Positions 13,744 to 27,800 of a DNA stretch of 64,000 nt are shown here, one piece after another. The position numbers were made by a program, and so were the translations under genes. The stretch spans positions 123,920,661-123,984,660 of the forward strand of contig NC_092522.1 in assembly GCF_037038585.1 (NCBI RefSeq), given 5' to 3'. The notes below the pieces were generated by a model. It ran no database searches. It had not been told where the DNA came from and was given only the letters and a program-made list of their open reading frames with translations. Source of the stretch: Patagioenas fasciata (Eukaryota; Chordata; Aves; Columbiformes; Columbidae). Numbering within the stretch: the first letter of the stretch is position 1; each line of letters opens with the position of its first letter.

Positions 13744-15120
13744 CTAAAAAGGAAGACAAGAGTTATTTACGAGACATATACACGTACTTGGCAAAGAGTA
13801 GTGACCTTATTTACATGTCTGACTTTAGGCACACTAACTGGAGGGAAAACAAAGACAATCCAAATAATGGGTAATCCATGAAATACTACACTATGTTTAA
13901 ACAAACTCCAGAACTCATTGTTCTATTATGAGGTAGATGTTGAAACTATGAATTCCGTTTAAAAATAAACCACAGAAATAAATGGACCAAAGGCCCATTA
14001 GGGCTTTAAACATAAAAGGGAGGAGGATACAAAATCCATCTCGGGAGGTCTATAAATTCAGGCTTACTGCAAACTGAGACTACGTGCCCAAGGAAGCATG
14101 ATTTATAGAACATTTTAAAACCATTCCCTAAGCAACTGTACCAGCCGCTATGAGACAGGATGGCGAGCTAGTTAGACCAAAAATTCAAGCGAGCATTAAT
14201 AAATTGAAATCATGCTGAAGACATTTCTGTAATGAAGTCCTCTGCCACAGTCCGTGTTCTGGCACAATGGCACTAACACAGCACCAGCAAACTTTCGGTG
14301 TTTTTAAGCTTTGAAATCTCACTGCCTGGGTCTTACTGAGGAGCTGGAGAGACCTCAAGGGCCCAGGCACCTGTGTGGAGTATGGAGTCAGAGCGAGTTT
14401 TGAGCCACATTATCAGGATCTCAAAGCATCCTCTGACTTTTTCTTTTGCTAAAACTTTTAATTACTTTTCATCCTGTCCGATCCAACTCTAAGAGACGCT
14501 ATTTCCTCCTCTATTTTAGCAGCTGTTGGAGTCATTCATAAATGAAGCATAAAGATATTGTTTTCAATGTAATGTATATTCTGTTTCAAATATCGTGGAA
14601 TATTTTTCTGTTATTTGTGTAATGGAAAGCTGCAAACTGTTTGCACACAAGCTCAACAAGAGGTGGATGCTCTGAAAAGAGAGCTTTGAGATTTTATACA
14701 CCCATCAAAATCAGACAGCTCCCCTTTCAGAAGAGACCATGAATCTCTAGCGTATGTAATTTTGCCTCTCAGAGGAATTTATGGCAGTATCACCTATTAA
14801 ACTTTGGTATAGCAGACAAAACCAGGTCAGTGTAACGGACAAAGGAGAAAAAAAGAGGTGGGTATATTAATTCATTTAAGAATATGTGTGTGCAGAAATT
14901 GCCCATAGAAATTCTCAACCTATCTCTTGGGCAGACGATAGAAATAAAAGCTCAGTTTCCACGCCAGGAAACAGGCTGTAAAACACACGGAAGGGAAAAT
15001 AAGGGCACTTGGAATTGAACAGATTTAAAACAGCTGTTTCAGAACATAAAGTGTCCTAGATCATGGTAAAATTTTACCCTGGGATTTTGAAAAATAAAAA
15101 AAACCAATAGATTTGCTCAC
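13744..15120 (-). other. FZD3: FZD3 intron between second and third coding exons
   Basis: This 1377-base GT-AG intron has a gtgagc donor and a tttttag acceptor on the minus strand. It joins in phase 2, splitting an arginine codon. I see no repeat, RNA gene or other coding exon in it. Confidence 0.93.
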
Positions 15121-15317
15121 CTTGTGCACTCCATATCCTCAGGCCAGGAGACCCCGAACATCTCCATGAGCTTGGAGCACTCGCTGAAAGCTCTCTGGCA
15201 GAGCCGGCGACACGGGAGCGTGACCCGGCCGTACTCCATGCACACCGGGGCATAGAGGGCGCACAGGAACGGGCGGAAATCACGGGAGCATTCCAGATTC
15301 ACCATGGGATGGAAGGG
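15121..15317 (-). CDS. FZD3: Frizzled-3, second coding exon (cysteine-rich domain)
   Basis: This 197-base exon encodes residues 64-128 plus two bases of the next codon. It opens after a pyrimidine-rich acceptor (ttttccag) with PFHPMVNLECSRDF and runs to WPEDMECTR. It supplies most cysteines of the extracellular Wnt-binding frizzled (CRD) fold, seen in NLECSRDF, PFLCALYAPVC, LPCRRLC, FSECSK and DMECTR. The donor is AG|gtgagc at 15120-15119. The arginine codon is completed by the first base of the next exon. Phase and sequence continue exactly on both sides, so the splice junctions are well supported. About 26 kb of intron separates it from the first coding exon. Confidence 0.96.
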
Positions 15318-18147
15318 CTGGAAAACAGAAAGAAAAAGGAGAACTCCGTAAGTACAAACAGCAATTTGGTAGAACACTTCAGCTGTAATTTGTCTCATGG
15401 GGCGTTGGGGCTTTGACAACCGTAACCATGACCTTCTTTTTCTGAATGTTGTTGGAAAAATTGCTCATCGTAACACAGCACTTAAATATTTTAGGAAGAC
15501 AGGCAGTGAAGAAGCCTGAGGACAAGGACAAAGATTCACATGGGACACTTATGTACTCAATTTGCATTAAAATCAACGGCAATCAGACAGCTAAACACCT
15601 CTGAGGATTCAGGCTTAGCTTCACACTCTCCACTAAGTCACATAAACTCAACTCCTTTTAGTGCTCGTGTGACTGCCAGACACATTATGAATCACTAGCT
15701 GTTTATTTGGTAGAATATGAAAGACTTGCACTCAGTTGATGAGATTGCAAACTGAGGAATGCCAGATAACGCAAGATTCCTTGACAATATAGAAATACAG
15801 CAGACCATGATCCTTCCAATATTATTGTCAGATCACGGCATTATAACTGTAAATAATCTATTCCTTGAGTTTCTTCAGCAGAGCAGCGTTCTCCCTTTAT
15901 TCTCCAAAATGCAAACACGGGATATTTTCCATTGCATTCTTCCCGCAGTGTCTTGTCCAACAGTCACAGTAACAACACTCCTTGGAAGCACCGAAAGAAA
16001 ATGGATCACAATTAGTCAATATACAGCTGTTTTCAGGTATTTCTGAAGGCGAAAAAGAAGGGAAAAAGTAGGGCAGGGATTTATGTCTTAATAAAAACTG
16101 GTGCGCATGGATAATCATCTTACTACCCCATGTGGGTTCTCTTTAAAACTCCCTAAGAATCAATCAATATAATATTCTGAGTTTGTGTGGCACCTACCAC
16201 TACACAAAGCCTCGCCATATCTTTGGATATTAATATAAGTTAAATTCTATCCTCTTCGGACTGGAACTACAGAATAGCAAAATACATTAGGACTTACTAC
16301 TCTCGAATAAAACCAAACTGCATGTGAATGCTGAATTATTCTGCTACCTCCAGATGGGAGAAACAGCAGTGACATTCACTTTAATAAGTCACTTCATTTC
16401 CTTGACTTATATTTCAAATCATAGCTCGAAGGGAAAAGGCGACAGTTGCTTGATCAACGGCAAAGCCCATCTGAGCTCCATTCTAGATAGATTTTTATTA
16501 AAAGTCCATTATCTTGATAGCAGAGTTTCCTCTTCTCCAAGCCCAGCAGGATTATAGAGCAAGAAGTCTAATCTTCACAATTTGTGGGGCAATAGCAGAA
16601 GCACAAATGAACCTGATATATATATATGTATCTCTAAAACCTAAATCTTCTTATAACTGAAGCTGAAGAGTAGGCTGGAGAAAGATTATGTTTTCAAACA
16701 GCAATTTCCTAAGAAGTATTTTAAACCACTTCAACAGTTTCTTATTTTCCAAACTATAGAACAGAACAGACGTCACAACAATAAATAGGTCACCTTCTGT
16801 GGCAATATAGTGACATTTACCAGAAACAAGGAGGAAAAGTTTCACATTTCAGTTCTTCCTTATCCCCCGCTTACTCTTCCAATTCTTCCTACATGCCTCC
16901 ATTTCTTTGCAAAAGGGTTATTTTTGGAATACAAGACGCATCCATGCTGTGATTTTACTGATTTTTTTAAACATAAATATGATTTACTAAGCTGATTAAA
17001 TCCTCTTTAGTGCTATGCACTTCTGGAAATGTTTGACGTGTCACCAAAGCCGTGCAATTCAGCAAGAGCCGCATAAACCTTCAGAGCTATTGACAAGGAA
17101 AAAGGAAGCGACAGTTGGAAAGCATTAATATTTACATTTAGAAGCTCATTGTTGCTCAAGGAACACTTTCTGTACCACTGGGCATCTACTTCAGATGCAC
17201 ATGTGGTTTTATTTTAAATGGTTATTGCCTATAACACAGTTAAAGGTATTGTTTGACAACACGGACCCAAGAAACGGATTCTAAGGAGTTCAGACACCTG
17301 AGACAACTGGGAAAACATAATATAATAGTCTTCTTTTATTTGATATGAAGGGAAAAGAAAACTCCACTTCTATTTCAGGAAGTATTTAACTTTCCCTTTA
17401 TTTCGAAGAACCTGGAAAATAAGAAAATGAAGTTATATCCTTATCCTTCTACTATGTTGTCGCTGATTTGCAGTTCAATTTTCATGAAGAACTATTTGCT
17501 TTTTCTTGTAAAAACTTAGTTCTTTAGAGTCCTTTTGTAGCTTTTCTCTCCTGATGGGTATTTTAAAGATCCTGCTCAGTCAAGATTCTACCTTATTACC
17601 TACATTTTCCTCAAATGCATCTATTTCAGAATTTGAAACCATGCCACCCCTTTTGCTTTACTCAAAGCGCTCATTAGATTCTTATTAGAATATGTTTTCA
17701 AAATAATTTTAATTTTTATATAGCAGAAGTTGTGACGATAAGTATATTAACTGATGATTGCACAATGACAAATAGTCATACCCTTAAAAAACACAAATAT
17801 ATTTGTTTCATAGCCTGAATTTTGCAAAAGGACAAGTAACAAAGCAGGTTAAGGGAACAGAGAGTGACCAGCATCTCTCTGTATCCTGTTGATCCTACGG
17901 GGGACCGGCGGCTGTTGAAATGGCTTTTGGCCAACTCCAGAGGACACTGGGCAATGGTGTCCCAGGGAAAACTGGAACAGAGACAGGAAACATCCAAAAA
18001 TGGGGATGCAGATGGTGCTTTTTGGCAATGAAAGGGCACTCACCATCCAAGCAGCGCGTTCCCTGGTTGCCGCCTTCAGGGCTAAGTTACAGGGATTCAA
18101 AGGCGCAAGATGCCAGACAGCTGCCGAACAGCAGCTTCTGCTGCCAT

Positions 18148-18798
18148 CCAAGGCTCTGGTGGACAACAGGGTGACCGAGAGTCACCAATGTGCCCTGTGG
18201 CCAAGAGACCAACGGGACCTGGAGTGAATGAGGAAGAGTGTGAGCAGCAGGTCAGGGAGGTTGTTCCTCCCCCTCTGCTCTGCCCTGGGGAGGCCCCATC
18301 TGCAGTTGTGGGTCCAGTTCTGGGCTCCCCAGTTTAGGAAGGACAAGGAATGACTGGAGGGAGTCCAGGGAAGGACACAAAGATGCTGAGGGGTCTGGAG
18401 CATCTTTGTGATGAGGAGACTGAGAGAGCTGGGGCTGTTGAGCTGGAGAAGAGAAGCTGAGAGGGATGTGATCAATGGGATCAATACCTCAGGGTGAGTG
18501 TCAGAGGATGGACCAGACTCTGTTCAGTGGTGCCCAACGCCAGGGTGAGGGGCAACGGGCACAGACTGAAACACAGGAGGCTCCATGTGAACACGAGCAG
18601 AAACTTCTTTGCTGGGAGGTGCCAGAGCCTGGCCCAGGCTGCCCAGAGCGGGTGTGGAGTCTCCTGCTCTGAGACATTCAAACCCGCCTGGACCCACCTA
18701 TGTGATCTGCTCTGTGACCCTGCGTGAGCAGCTGGGTTGGACTGGGGGATCTCCAGAGGTCCCTTCAACCACAACCAGGCTGGCGGTCTGTGATTCTA
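18148..18798 (+). mobile_element. CR1 LINE fragment, 3' end
   Basis: A sense CR1 from the late ORF2 region (ggtggacaacagggtgaccg) to the tail ggtctgtgattcta. It is closely related to the minus-strand copies at 20829-21190 and 30128-30660. Confidence 0.88.
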
Positions 18799-20006
18799 AG
18801 GTCCCATTTATTTTCCAAGACACCCACATGGGCCTGGACAATGTGGCCCAAGATCTGTCCTCTCTTGGGCCTGACACATACAACACAGGGTCTGTGTGGA
18901 GACTCATTCCCTCCTGGCACGGCAGCTGGAGGTTGGGTTGAAGATGCTGAAATATCTGAAGTAACACGAGTGTCACTGAATCTTCCCTCACAAAGTCCCC
19001 CAGAAGGCACATTAGAGCTGCAGAAAACAAGTCTGGTTTTGAGTATGGCCTTGGTATACTCCTTAAAACCCAGTACTGATACACTCAGCCCCAACAACAC
19101 CGGAAAAATACACTTAAGTAGGGTTAATTTAATAGGACTGTTTGCCTAGTGCTGGCTGTTCTGTTTCGCAGCACTTCCAGGCCTCTCTCATACCATCCTG
19201 CTATTCAAAATAGCAACAGCAGGCAGACAAAAACTCTCTTATGAATTGTATCAAATCAGTTTATCTTAAAATCATGATGAGGCTAAGCTAGACAGCACAA
19301 GGAAAAACCCTACAACAGCTCCTCAAAATGCAGAGAAAGAGACTCACTTCCATTTGTGCCTGTGAGCAGCTTGGTCTGTAAGCACGCTGTCTCTAAAATT
19401 ACCATTTCTCATTGCAGCGCCTAAGATGAAAAGTCACTTCCATCTACCGATCAGCTTGTTCACTATTCAAAATAAAGCCAGAGAGATTAAGAGACTTTTT
19501 TATGCTCTTGCCCAAGGATGCAGATAAATGCTTAAGGAGGGATAAACACTTCTTCAGTCTTGAAGGTATTTAAGTATTTAAAATATGCCAGATCACATAA
19601 CTGTATAATATATCTACAGTTGCACACCCGCTGGTCCTTCTAACCCAGAAAATGATCTTTATGACCATGCAAATTCCAAACTCAGTGCTAAGAGCAACAT
19701 CGTGAATTTGACTTTTTCCAGGCTGAGTGAGAACACTCTCATCCCTCCTCTGCTTTGTGGTGCAGGTGTTGTGTGGCAAATACAACCCAAAAATGTAACA
19801 CAGCTCTCCTCTGAGCACTCCACCCTTACCCATGTCTTCTTTCCCTCTTCTCCAGAGAAGCGGAGCGAAGTTGCTTTGAGAAATTCCCCAATTCCCGGCA
19901 GTGTGACCCCAGCTCCTTCCCTCCCTACAATTCCCATCTGCTCAAAACATTCGCATGGCCATGCTCTAACAAACAGTAGAAATTTCCTATGGTTGTCTCT
20001 GATTTT

Positions 20007-20075
20007 TGTGGGTTGTTTTTGGTTTGGTTTGTTTGGTTTGGTTTTGGGTTTTGTTGGTTTTTGGTTTTTTTTTTA
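20007..20075. repeat. GTTTG-type simple repeat
   Basis: A low-complexity T/G tract (ggtttggtttgtttggtttgg and similar) lies in the large FZD3 intron. Confidence 0.85.
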
Positions 20076-20828
20076 GAAAAGGATGAAAGCCAAAGTGAAG
20101 CCAAAGTGTAGATTTTTCGCCCCCAAATAAATTTTTAAACACATTCTCACTTTCAGTGACAGAGCAAGAGCAATAACCATCTATAAAAACACTGTGGAAC
20201 TGTGTTACACTTTCAGACTTCTCGCATTACTGAGATAGATGACAATAAACCAAATTCTACCTTTTATTTTCCACAGCAGTAGCCATTTAGTTGGCTGTCA
20301 TTTGGGCAGTGATGCTATTGCAAGATTTAAACAAAACTACTTTGGTAATCTTTAATTACTCTGTTTGTATGTTTCTCTCTTTTAACAGAAAACTATCCAG
20401 GATGCATTCTCATAAACTCACAGATGGAGGGAGGGAAGTCTTCCTCCCTCAGGCTCACGGGATGAGAGCGATGCTATGACTATCAATTACTGCTGCAACT
20501 CTCTGGTGGACGCAACAGCCTCGGGGCACATCCTGTCTCAGACCAGCTACATCATCTGCTCCGGGTTGCCTGTGTTTGAATTTAGCTCGCCGTTCATTAG
20601 GAAAATACCCTGAATCGTATCTCAAAGCGCATGGGTAATGATGCTTTCCAGGCTGCCTCCCCAGTGGAATCGCAGAAGCTGCAGATTTAACTCTTCAGAC
20701 AACTGCTGGTTAGAGTGAACGCGTCGCTGTCTCCTCCTACCTACACGTCTTGTCCACCCGAACTGCCCTCACAGCTCCAACAGTTCATGTCAATCGTCTC
20801 TAGAGACTGTTACAAGCAGAATTGGTTT

Positions 20829-21190
20829 TCACAGCACCCCAAGCCTGGTTGTGGTTGAAGGGACCTCTGGAGATCATCCAGTCCAACCCAGCTGCTCACG
20901 CAGGGTCACCAGAGCAGATCACACAGGTGGGTCCAGGTGTGTTTGAATGTCTCAGAGAAGGAGACTCCATACCCGCTCTGGGCAGCCTGGGCCAGGCTCT
21001 GGCACCTCCCAGCAAAGAAGTTTCTGCTCATGTTCAGATGGAGCCTCCTGTGTTTCAGTCTGTGCCCGTTGCCCCTCACCCTGGCGTTGGGCACCACTGA
21101 ACAGAGTCTGGTCCATCCTCTGACACCCACCCTGAGATACTGATCCCATTCATCACATCCCTCTCAGCTTCTCTTCTCCAGGCTGAATAG
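20829..21190 (-). mobile_element. CR1 LINE fragment, 3' end, antisense
   Basis: An antisense CR1 with ggttgaagggacctctggag near its left (3') end and the late ORF2 / 3' UTR region to about 21190. It lies opposite in orientation to its relative at 18148-18798. Confidence 0.88.
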
Positions 21191-21496
21191 TTTTCTTGAA
21201 ACACTGGGAATCTGTTCCTGCACACTCCTCAGAATCCTTCTAGGTTTGCTGTATCCCATCGCCATGCTGGTACACAAACATAACCTGAAAATATTTGCTG
21301 TAAGCAAATATCTTGAGCTGTATAACTGCTGTAATACTTGAACTGCCAATGCTGCCGCCAAATGAGGTTGTACTTGGGAATCCAGCCTTAACCCTGCTGG
21401 TGTTTTCTATAGAAATCCAGGGAGTGCTCACACAGGCACAGCAGGGCTGGTGCTTTGCAAAGAGCAGTGAGCAGGGGCACCAACCGCTTCAAAAAG

Positions 21497-21897
21497 GAGC
21501 ACAAGTGTGATGGGAGCGGCTGAGGGAGCTGGGGGGTTCATCTGGAGAACAGGAGCTGAGGGGAGACCTTCTGATCTCTGAACTGCCTGAAAGGAGCTTG
21601 GAGCCAGGGGGGTCGGGCTCTGCTCCCCAGGAACAAGCGCCAGGAGCAGAGGAAACGGCCTCAAGTTGCGCCAGGGGAGGTTGAGGTTGGATGTGGGGAA
21701 CAATTTCTTCCCCAAAGGGCTGTGGGGCATTGGAACAGGCTGCCCAGGGCAGTGCTGGAGTCACCATCCCTGGAGGGTTGAACAGACTGGAGATGAGGTT
21801 CTCAGGGACACGGGTTAGTGCTAGACTTGGTTAGGTTATGGTTGGACTCAATGATCCTGAGGGTCTCTTCCAACTGAAATGATTCTATGATTCTATG
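21497..21897 (+). mobile_element. CR1 LINE fragment with intact tail
   Basis: A sense CR1 ending in the classic doubled octamer, gattctatgattctatga. It is nearly identical over several hundred bases to the copy at 50800-51328 and shares its last ~250 bases with 60248-60494. It is therefore a subfamily separate from the neighbouring copy at 20829-21190. Confidence 0.92.
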
Positions 21898-23887
21898 AAA
21901 AAAAATGTAGCCGGATCTAACAGAAAGCTGCTTTTTTTCCCCTCAGTTTGTTCCACTCAGATAGTGCCACATGGCCACCGATGTAATGGCTGCAAAAAGG
22001 GACAGAAACACCCAGATGTGTAAGGGGACGGCCACTTCTCTTGGGACCCACCCCCACTTGCTCAGCTTCACGTGACTCTGGAAGCGCAGCTTTATTACAG
22101 ACACTTCATTTTGTTTTCCAAAGGCATTGGGTTAATTGGCCCACGCCTGCTTTTAATGCACAGTGCCAAGGCCAATTTAGTGTACAGCACTTAGCATAAT
22201 GCACACTCAAAGCTTACAGAATCATTAACTTCCTGGTCTGAAGAAGCTTCAGTCTGCTTTATATTTTGTAATTATTTCTAGGTCTGCACGGTGATGCAGG
22301 CGTGAAAACCCAAATGCGGTACCAATAGCAATGAAAACCAATGGGTATTTTCCCATTATCTGGGGGAACCCTTATGAACCACACAACCCACTGCCTTCCA
22401 ATATCCCACATCCCAAAATTTGATGTTCGCTGGAAAAATTATGGTTGCAATGAGGATTGGATTGACACTGTAATACTTTAGGGACTGGGAAGTAAAAAAA
22501 ATTCAGATTGTTTTGCCTTAGTACTAAAAATATACTTCCACATTTAAATAGCTATTAAGTCATTCCAGCAATAAAAATGTCAAGTAGTTAGTATGGTTTT
22601 AAATTATATTTTTCTCGTGCTATAGGTTGAACCAGACAATAACCTTGTTACTCACTTTAAAACAGAAGACCAATTATTTCACCTGCCTTGCGAAAGGGCA
22701 GCAATCATGCAAACCATCCTGAGCTTTCTGGGCTGCAAACAGACAGCTGAGGTTAATTTCACAACTGCAGAATAAAATAAGTAGGATCAAGATGAAAGTA
22801 GTTAAAAGCCAGCAAACGACATTAATCTCTGTCTATGTGACTAAAGAGCAAAGCCATCTGCTCTTGTTCTTTAAAGCGGTCTCGTGCTTCATTTGAAATT
22901 CTGAAGTTCCTTTGGACGACACTGAAAAGATGGCATCCATCTGTCAATGTGCACTTCTAAATGTGATCGTGATGTTTTAGGGACTGACGAATGCAAATGG
23001 GTGGTCCTGGTAACCATTTCCATTTGCAAGAAGTGTTAGTTTTTCTAAGACAGCTGAGACTGCTTGGACTTCCTCACCATCCGCCCACTGCGATGGGTTT
23101 GGGACAACTCCAAAATATCCCAGAGAAATAAATATGTAGTCCTCTGAATGGTATTTTAGATATTATTAAGTTAAGACACTATAAGGCACACTTGCCTAGA
23201 ACAGCAAGAGACTATTGGGCAGGAGCTGTAAGCCTTGGCAAAATAATATTTGTCACTTAAATGACACATTTCTATCTCCTTCCCAGTATAAACTGCATGC
23301 GATCGCTGCTTTGATGCCTGCCGAAAAACGCACCAGCGCCACCGTCCCTGTGGGAAGGAGCAAGATACCCGTTACGAGAAGTGGCACATTAGTGATAACG
23401 AGCTTTTCTTCCCATCAGCTCCACCAACACAGACTGATCTGCATGTCAGGGACTCACGGACTAATTGCCAGCTCAAGGGAGGTCTGTCTCCTTGAGGAAT
23501 AACAGGAGCTAAGAGTATTAATATAACCAACTCACTGCTGGCGCGGCGCTCCAAAATTTATCTTGCTGAGCGAAGGAGAAAAGCATTTGTTATGAAGATT
23601 TCTTGGAAGACTTGACTGACACTGACTTGAGAGCACACAATGGAGTCAGGAGCCAGATCGAGTTCTTCAGAGCACATAAAAAGGGAATTTCCAAAGCCGG
23701 GAAACACGAGGGAAGATCCAGATAAGGTTGTAGCCAAGTTGCAAAATCACCAGTCAGATTAGCTTCGTCTTTTCATTTTTACTGCTATCAACATGCAGAA
23801 CGACAGTGTTTGCCACCTAATAAATGACATTAATCCCCTGCAGAATAAAATCAGAGAGCTGGATTTCTAAAATACAGTGAAAGTAAT

Positions 23888-23978
23888 GCAGAATCACAGA
23901 TCGTTACGGATTGGAAGGGACCTCAAAAGATCCTCTAGTCCAATCCCTCTGCTGGAGCAGGAACACTTAGATGAGGCT
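23888..23978 (-). mobile_element. CR1 LINE tail, antisense, short
   Basis: The segment agaatcacagatcgttacgg, then ggaagggacctcaaaagatc and tccctctgctggagcagg, is the reverse complement of a CR1 3' end. It is truncated after about 90 bases. Confidence 0.85.
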
Positions 23979-24730
23979 ATTTCTCAAGGGCTTGATGACT
24001 TGTGCTGTTTCATGTGTGACTTTGCTAGCTGTGTTTACTTACATGATATAAATGTACATGTTTTTATATGACATAGCAGAATATCTAAGAGAGCTTATGA
24101 TTCCAAGCCAACGTGGACTATACCAAGCTCCATGTTTTCCACTGGGCTGAGGACAAGAGAAAGCTGCTCTTTTCTGAATTTTGACCTTCAAGGTGCTTCT
24201 TGACAGGTTAACCAAGGGAATCTACAGCGTGCTGACCCCTTAAAAGTAAACTTGCCCTGTGAAATTGTCATAATCAACCTCCTATATGGCTGTGAAATGA
24301 GGACAAATTACAGTTGTCATCTAATGCACTTCAGGGAGCAGTTTCACAACAGGCCACCAGCCTCCTTTGCACTGACCTCAGCTTAAGATTGATTCAAACT
24401 GCCCACAAAACCAACCTCTAAGCCACACGTACTGTATTTGGACCATTAGTAGCATAAAAAAATCAGGGTAAGATCCTGAATGCTGAGACCTTTCAGTGTT
24501 AGCATCTAAATACCATTCCTGTAGGCTTAGGATAAAACTTCATAATACACCAAGGCTGACCAATTAGCTTTTTTCTAAGCTTAGTTTAGCTCCTTACTGA
24601 CCTTATAATAGGTTTGGGCAAATGAAAGAGGTGCCAAAGGGACATGTTACTGGGTAAAAAATGGGGCACAGCTAAACTCACCTTTCAAGTAATTAACACT
24701 GAACCTTAAACCTGGGATATCCAATGTGTT

Positions 24731-24815
24731 CATAGAATCACAGGATCATTTTGGTTGGAAAAGACCTTTCAGATCATCAAGTCCAACTGTTAACCGAGCA
24801 TTGTCTTAACTACCT
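24731..24815 (-). mobile_element. CR1 LINE tail, antisense, older subfamily
   Basis: The pattern catagaatcacaggatcatt, then ggttggaaaagacctttcag and atcaagtccaactg, is a recognised antisense CR1 3' end. The right boundary is uncertain. Confidence 0.8.
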
Positions 24816-27800
24816 AAACCAGAGTTCAGCTGCCCTGGACCCAACTAGACCGAGAAAACGTTACAAGGATGTGTTTAAGGCAAACCTTTGAGTTTTACAG
24901 CACTATTTCCATGACACGGAATACAAAGACTTTGTGTTATGGTGGAGAACGGGCGTTGATGGCACTAAAACCCAGGTGCACAACCTTTTGCAGACAGAAG
25001 GCTGCAAGAGAAAAAAAGACACATGAAATGACTTCAAGAAGCTCTATTTGCTGCTCTCTTAGCATCCCGTCTGCTGTCAAAATCATCTCATCGAATTCTT
25101 TCACTAGCCAAAACACCCGGTCGCATTTATGAGAAAGCGATGGCAGATTCAGTCATCATAACAAATACATTTACTGTCTGACCTTTGAACATCAGTGGTC
25201 TCAAAGCAGGGGTCGTCATTCAAACACTCTCATGTCTTTCCTGGTTGCATTAGGATCGACGTCTCCTTGGGCAGGGGTTAAATTACTTAGTTTTGCTTCT
25301 CTGAAAGCCCATCAAGAGTCTAACTGAAATACTTCAGGGAATGATCTCCCACCATCCACTAGGATTGTTACTTTGTCATGTACTATTATATAAAAGAACC
25401 AAAACTGGTTGTGCCAAATGAATTTACAGATGTGTTTGGCTACAAATTGAAACTTTTCTTGACTCTGCCCAGTATTTATTGCCCAAATTGAAAATCAAAT
25501 GAATACTCAGGTAATATAACAATGTCTCTCTAACAACAGTAAAGTCGGGGGGTGGTATATATGGCTTGGAAAGAAAGAAGAGCACGACATCGATCCGGTA
25601 CAACTATGTACATAAATAACGTGATGCGAACTGAACCAAGAACATAATCTGTTGGATTAATACTGGAAAAAGTATTCTGAAAAAAATTATCTGTAAAATG
25701 AATGCTAACATTCTAACAGCTGGCTCTTAATCTAACATTACAAACCATCTGTTACATCTACATACCAGTAAAAACACATACACACACACAGACGTACACA
25801 TCCATATGTCAACAGTTGGATAGGAGGGGAGATTTGCATCTTTGGGTCTCAAAATAAAAGCTATTTCACAGGGTAATATTTAAAACATATTGTCGATTGG
25901 CTTGACAACCATTTGTTTTCTTTCCCTCACAATTCCAGGAAGGCTCCACTACCAGTCCAGTCCATTAATCTGTCTCTTGGTATAGATAATCCTAAAAATT
26001 AGCAGGTTGTTTCACATACATAACCAATGCAGAATAGTTTTCCTGGCTGTGTGGTCTACACTGTACAAACCCTGCAGCCCTGCCATCCTGTATATGCATT
26101 TATTGGGATATTAACCAATTCCAATCAAGCTGCACCACCTCCAAATCTCAATTCAACAGCAGTTTCCACTTCATTTTTCAGAGTTACTCCACCAGAACTG
26201 TTAAAATTTATCCTGTCTCTCATACACCAATTACAGTTTTCAGACTATTTTGATTGTAAGGATTCTCAGGCGATCACGTCTGGTTTAGCTGATTTCTAAC
26301 ACAAGAAAAGTAAAGCTGCAGTAGATAGTGCTCTTCACATTGGGTAGAGGTGGGTAGATCATGATATGACCCAGATTTTATTCAGGAAAATGTGGATATT
26401 TGCCTGGAAACTCAAGTAAAACACTAGCAATGTTATCTCTTGGTGTTCCCAGGGGCTCCATGCAGAACCATCCTGTCCTGTTGCTGTTATTCTAAGTACA
26501 ATAAAGCCATTAAAACACATCAAAGCTCACCTGGATAGTTGAAGCTCAGGATCAACTTTCTATATTTTGTTATCATGCATTAAATTCTTCCCTGTAGAGC
26601 ACGTCCAGCTGGACACAACTATGGGAAAACGAGATGGCTTTTTGGGAAGTTTTCAATCTTTAGAATGAGAATTTTCTCTCATTATTGTAATTCTACAAGG
26701 AGTCTACATATTCTGACCAAACATCGACTCTATCTACTGGACGGCTTTTTTAACTCTTAAGGGAGATTGTCCATCCCAATATTTACTTGTTACCTAATTA
26801 GAATTACAACAGGGTCACTAAATGGGCACCTTTACTTCATCAGACAGTATCACAAAACAGAAATGTTAAGACTAAGAAAATCTCAGTTTACTCCAACATA
26901 TTACATGAAAATTCATTCCTGCTCAAAATAGAAGCTTTAAGATAATTAGCTGGTGACTTCAATTTACATAATTAACCATTTTTTAAAAACATGGCTGAAC
27001 GCAGCAGCTGTAAATTAATATTCAATATTCATCAGGGGATCCTGTCCCTCCCATTTAGTGCCAAGTTAATGAGGTCACTGCTGAACTCTACAGGGGAGGA
27101 CAGGGAAAGAGAATTAAGAACAACAATTGCAATTGTCCACCCCTTTTCCAGCTGTTATCCACCTCACACACGTCTGAATGACCAACTGTCAAATTAAGAA
27201 TAAAACCAAGCTCCTGAAGTTGATTTTTCTTCTCTACAGTTAATAATTGACCAGCTAAATATTTGACAGGAATCCCCACAGTGCCTCGGTTTCTTTGTTT
27301 CTGCGGCACCCTAAAAGCGTGCTGGCTTCTCTCGAAATACATTAAATAATAGTTTGCCCTCCAAGGGCCAGAAGTTTGTCCCTGTTGAGGACAGAGTTTC
27401 TGTGTGGCTGGTTCTCTCCTGTTTCACTCATGTTATTTTGGGAAAAACCGCTCCCACGGCGTATCCTGTGTGTCTTCAAAACACCCTCGACAAGTAGGAC
27501 GAGCCCTAACACAATAACGGGATTAATAAGACGGTGGGAGGAGAAGGGGGACACGGATGGAAGGAAACAAGGGAACACAAGAAGATGATGCATGTGAGGC
27601 CCCTACACAGGATGACGGACCCAAACTATTTCCCAGTTAAATAAATAAAGAGATGCAAATATCTATAGGCGTTGCAGAAGAAGTAAGTCTTCAGAAGAGA
27701 TTTCAAACAGTGACACTCAAGTGTACTCTGTGTGCCAGGGTCTGTCTGGAATACATGGTGGGGGGGGTTGCAATGAGGGAATCGACAGAAAATGGAATTA

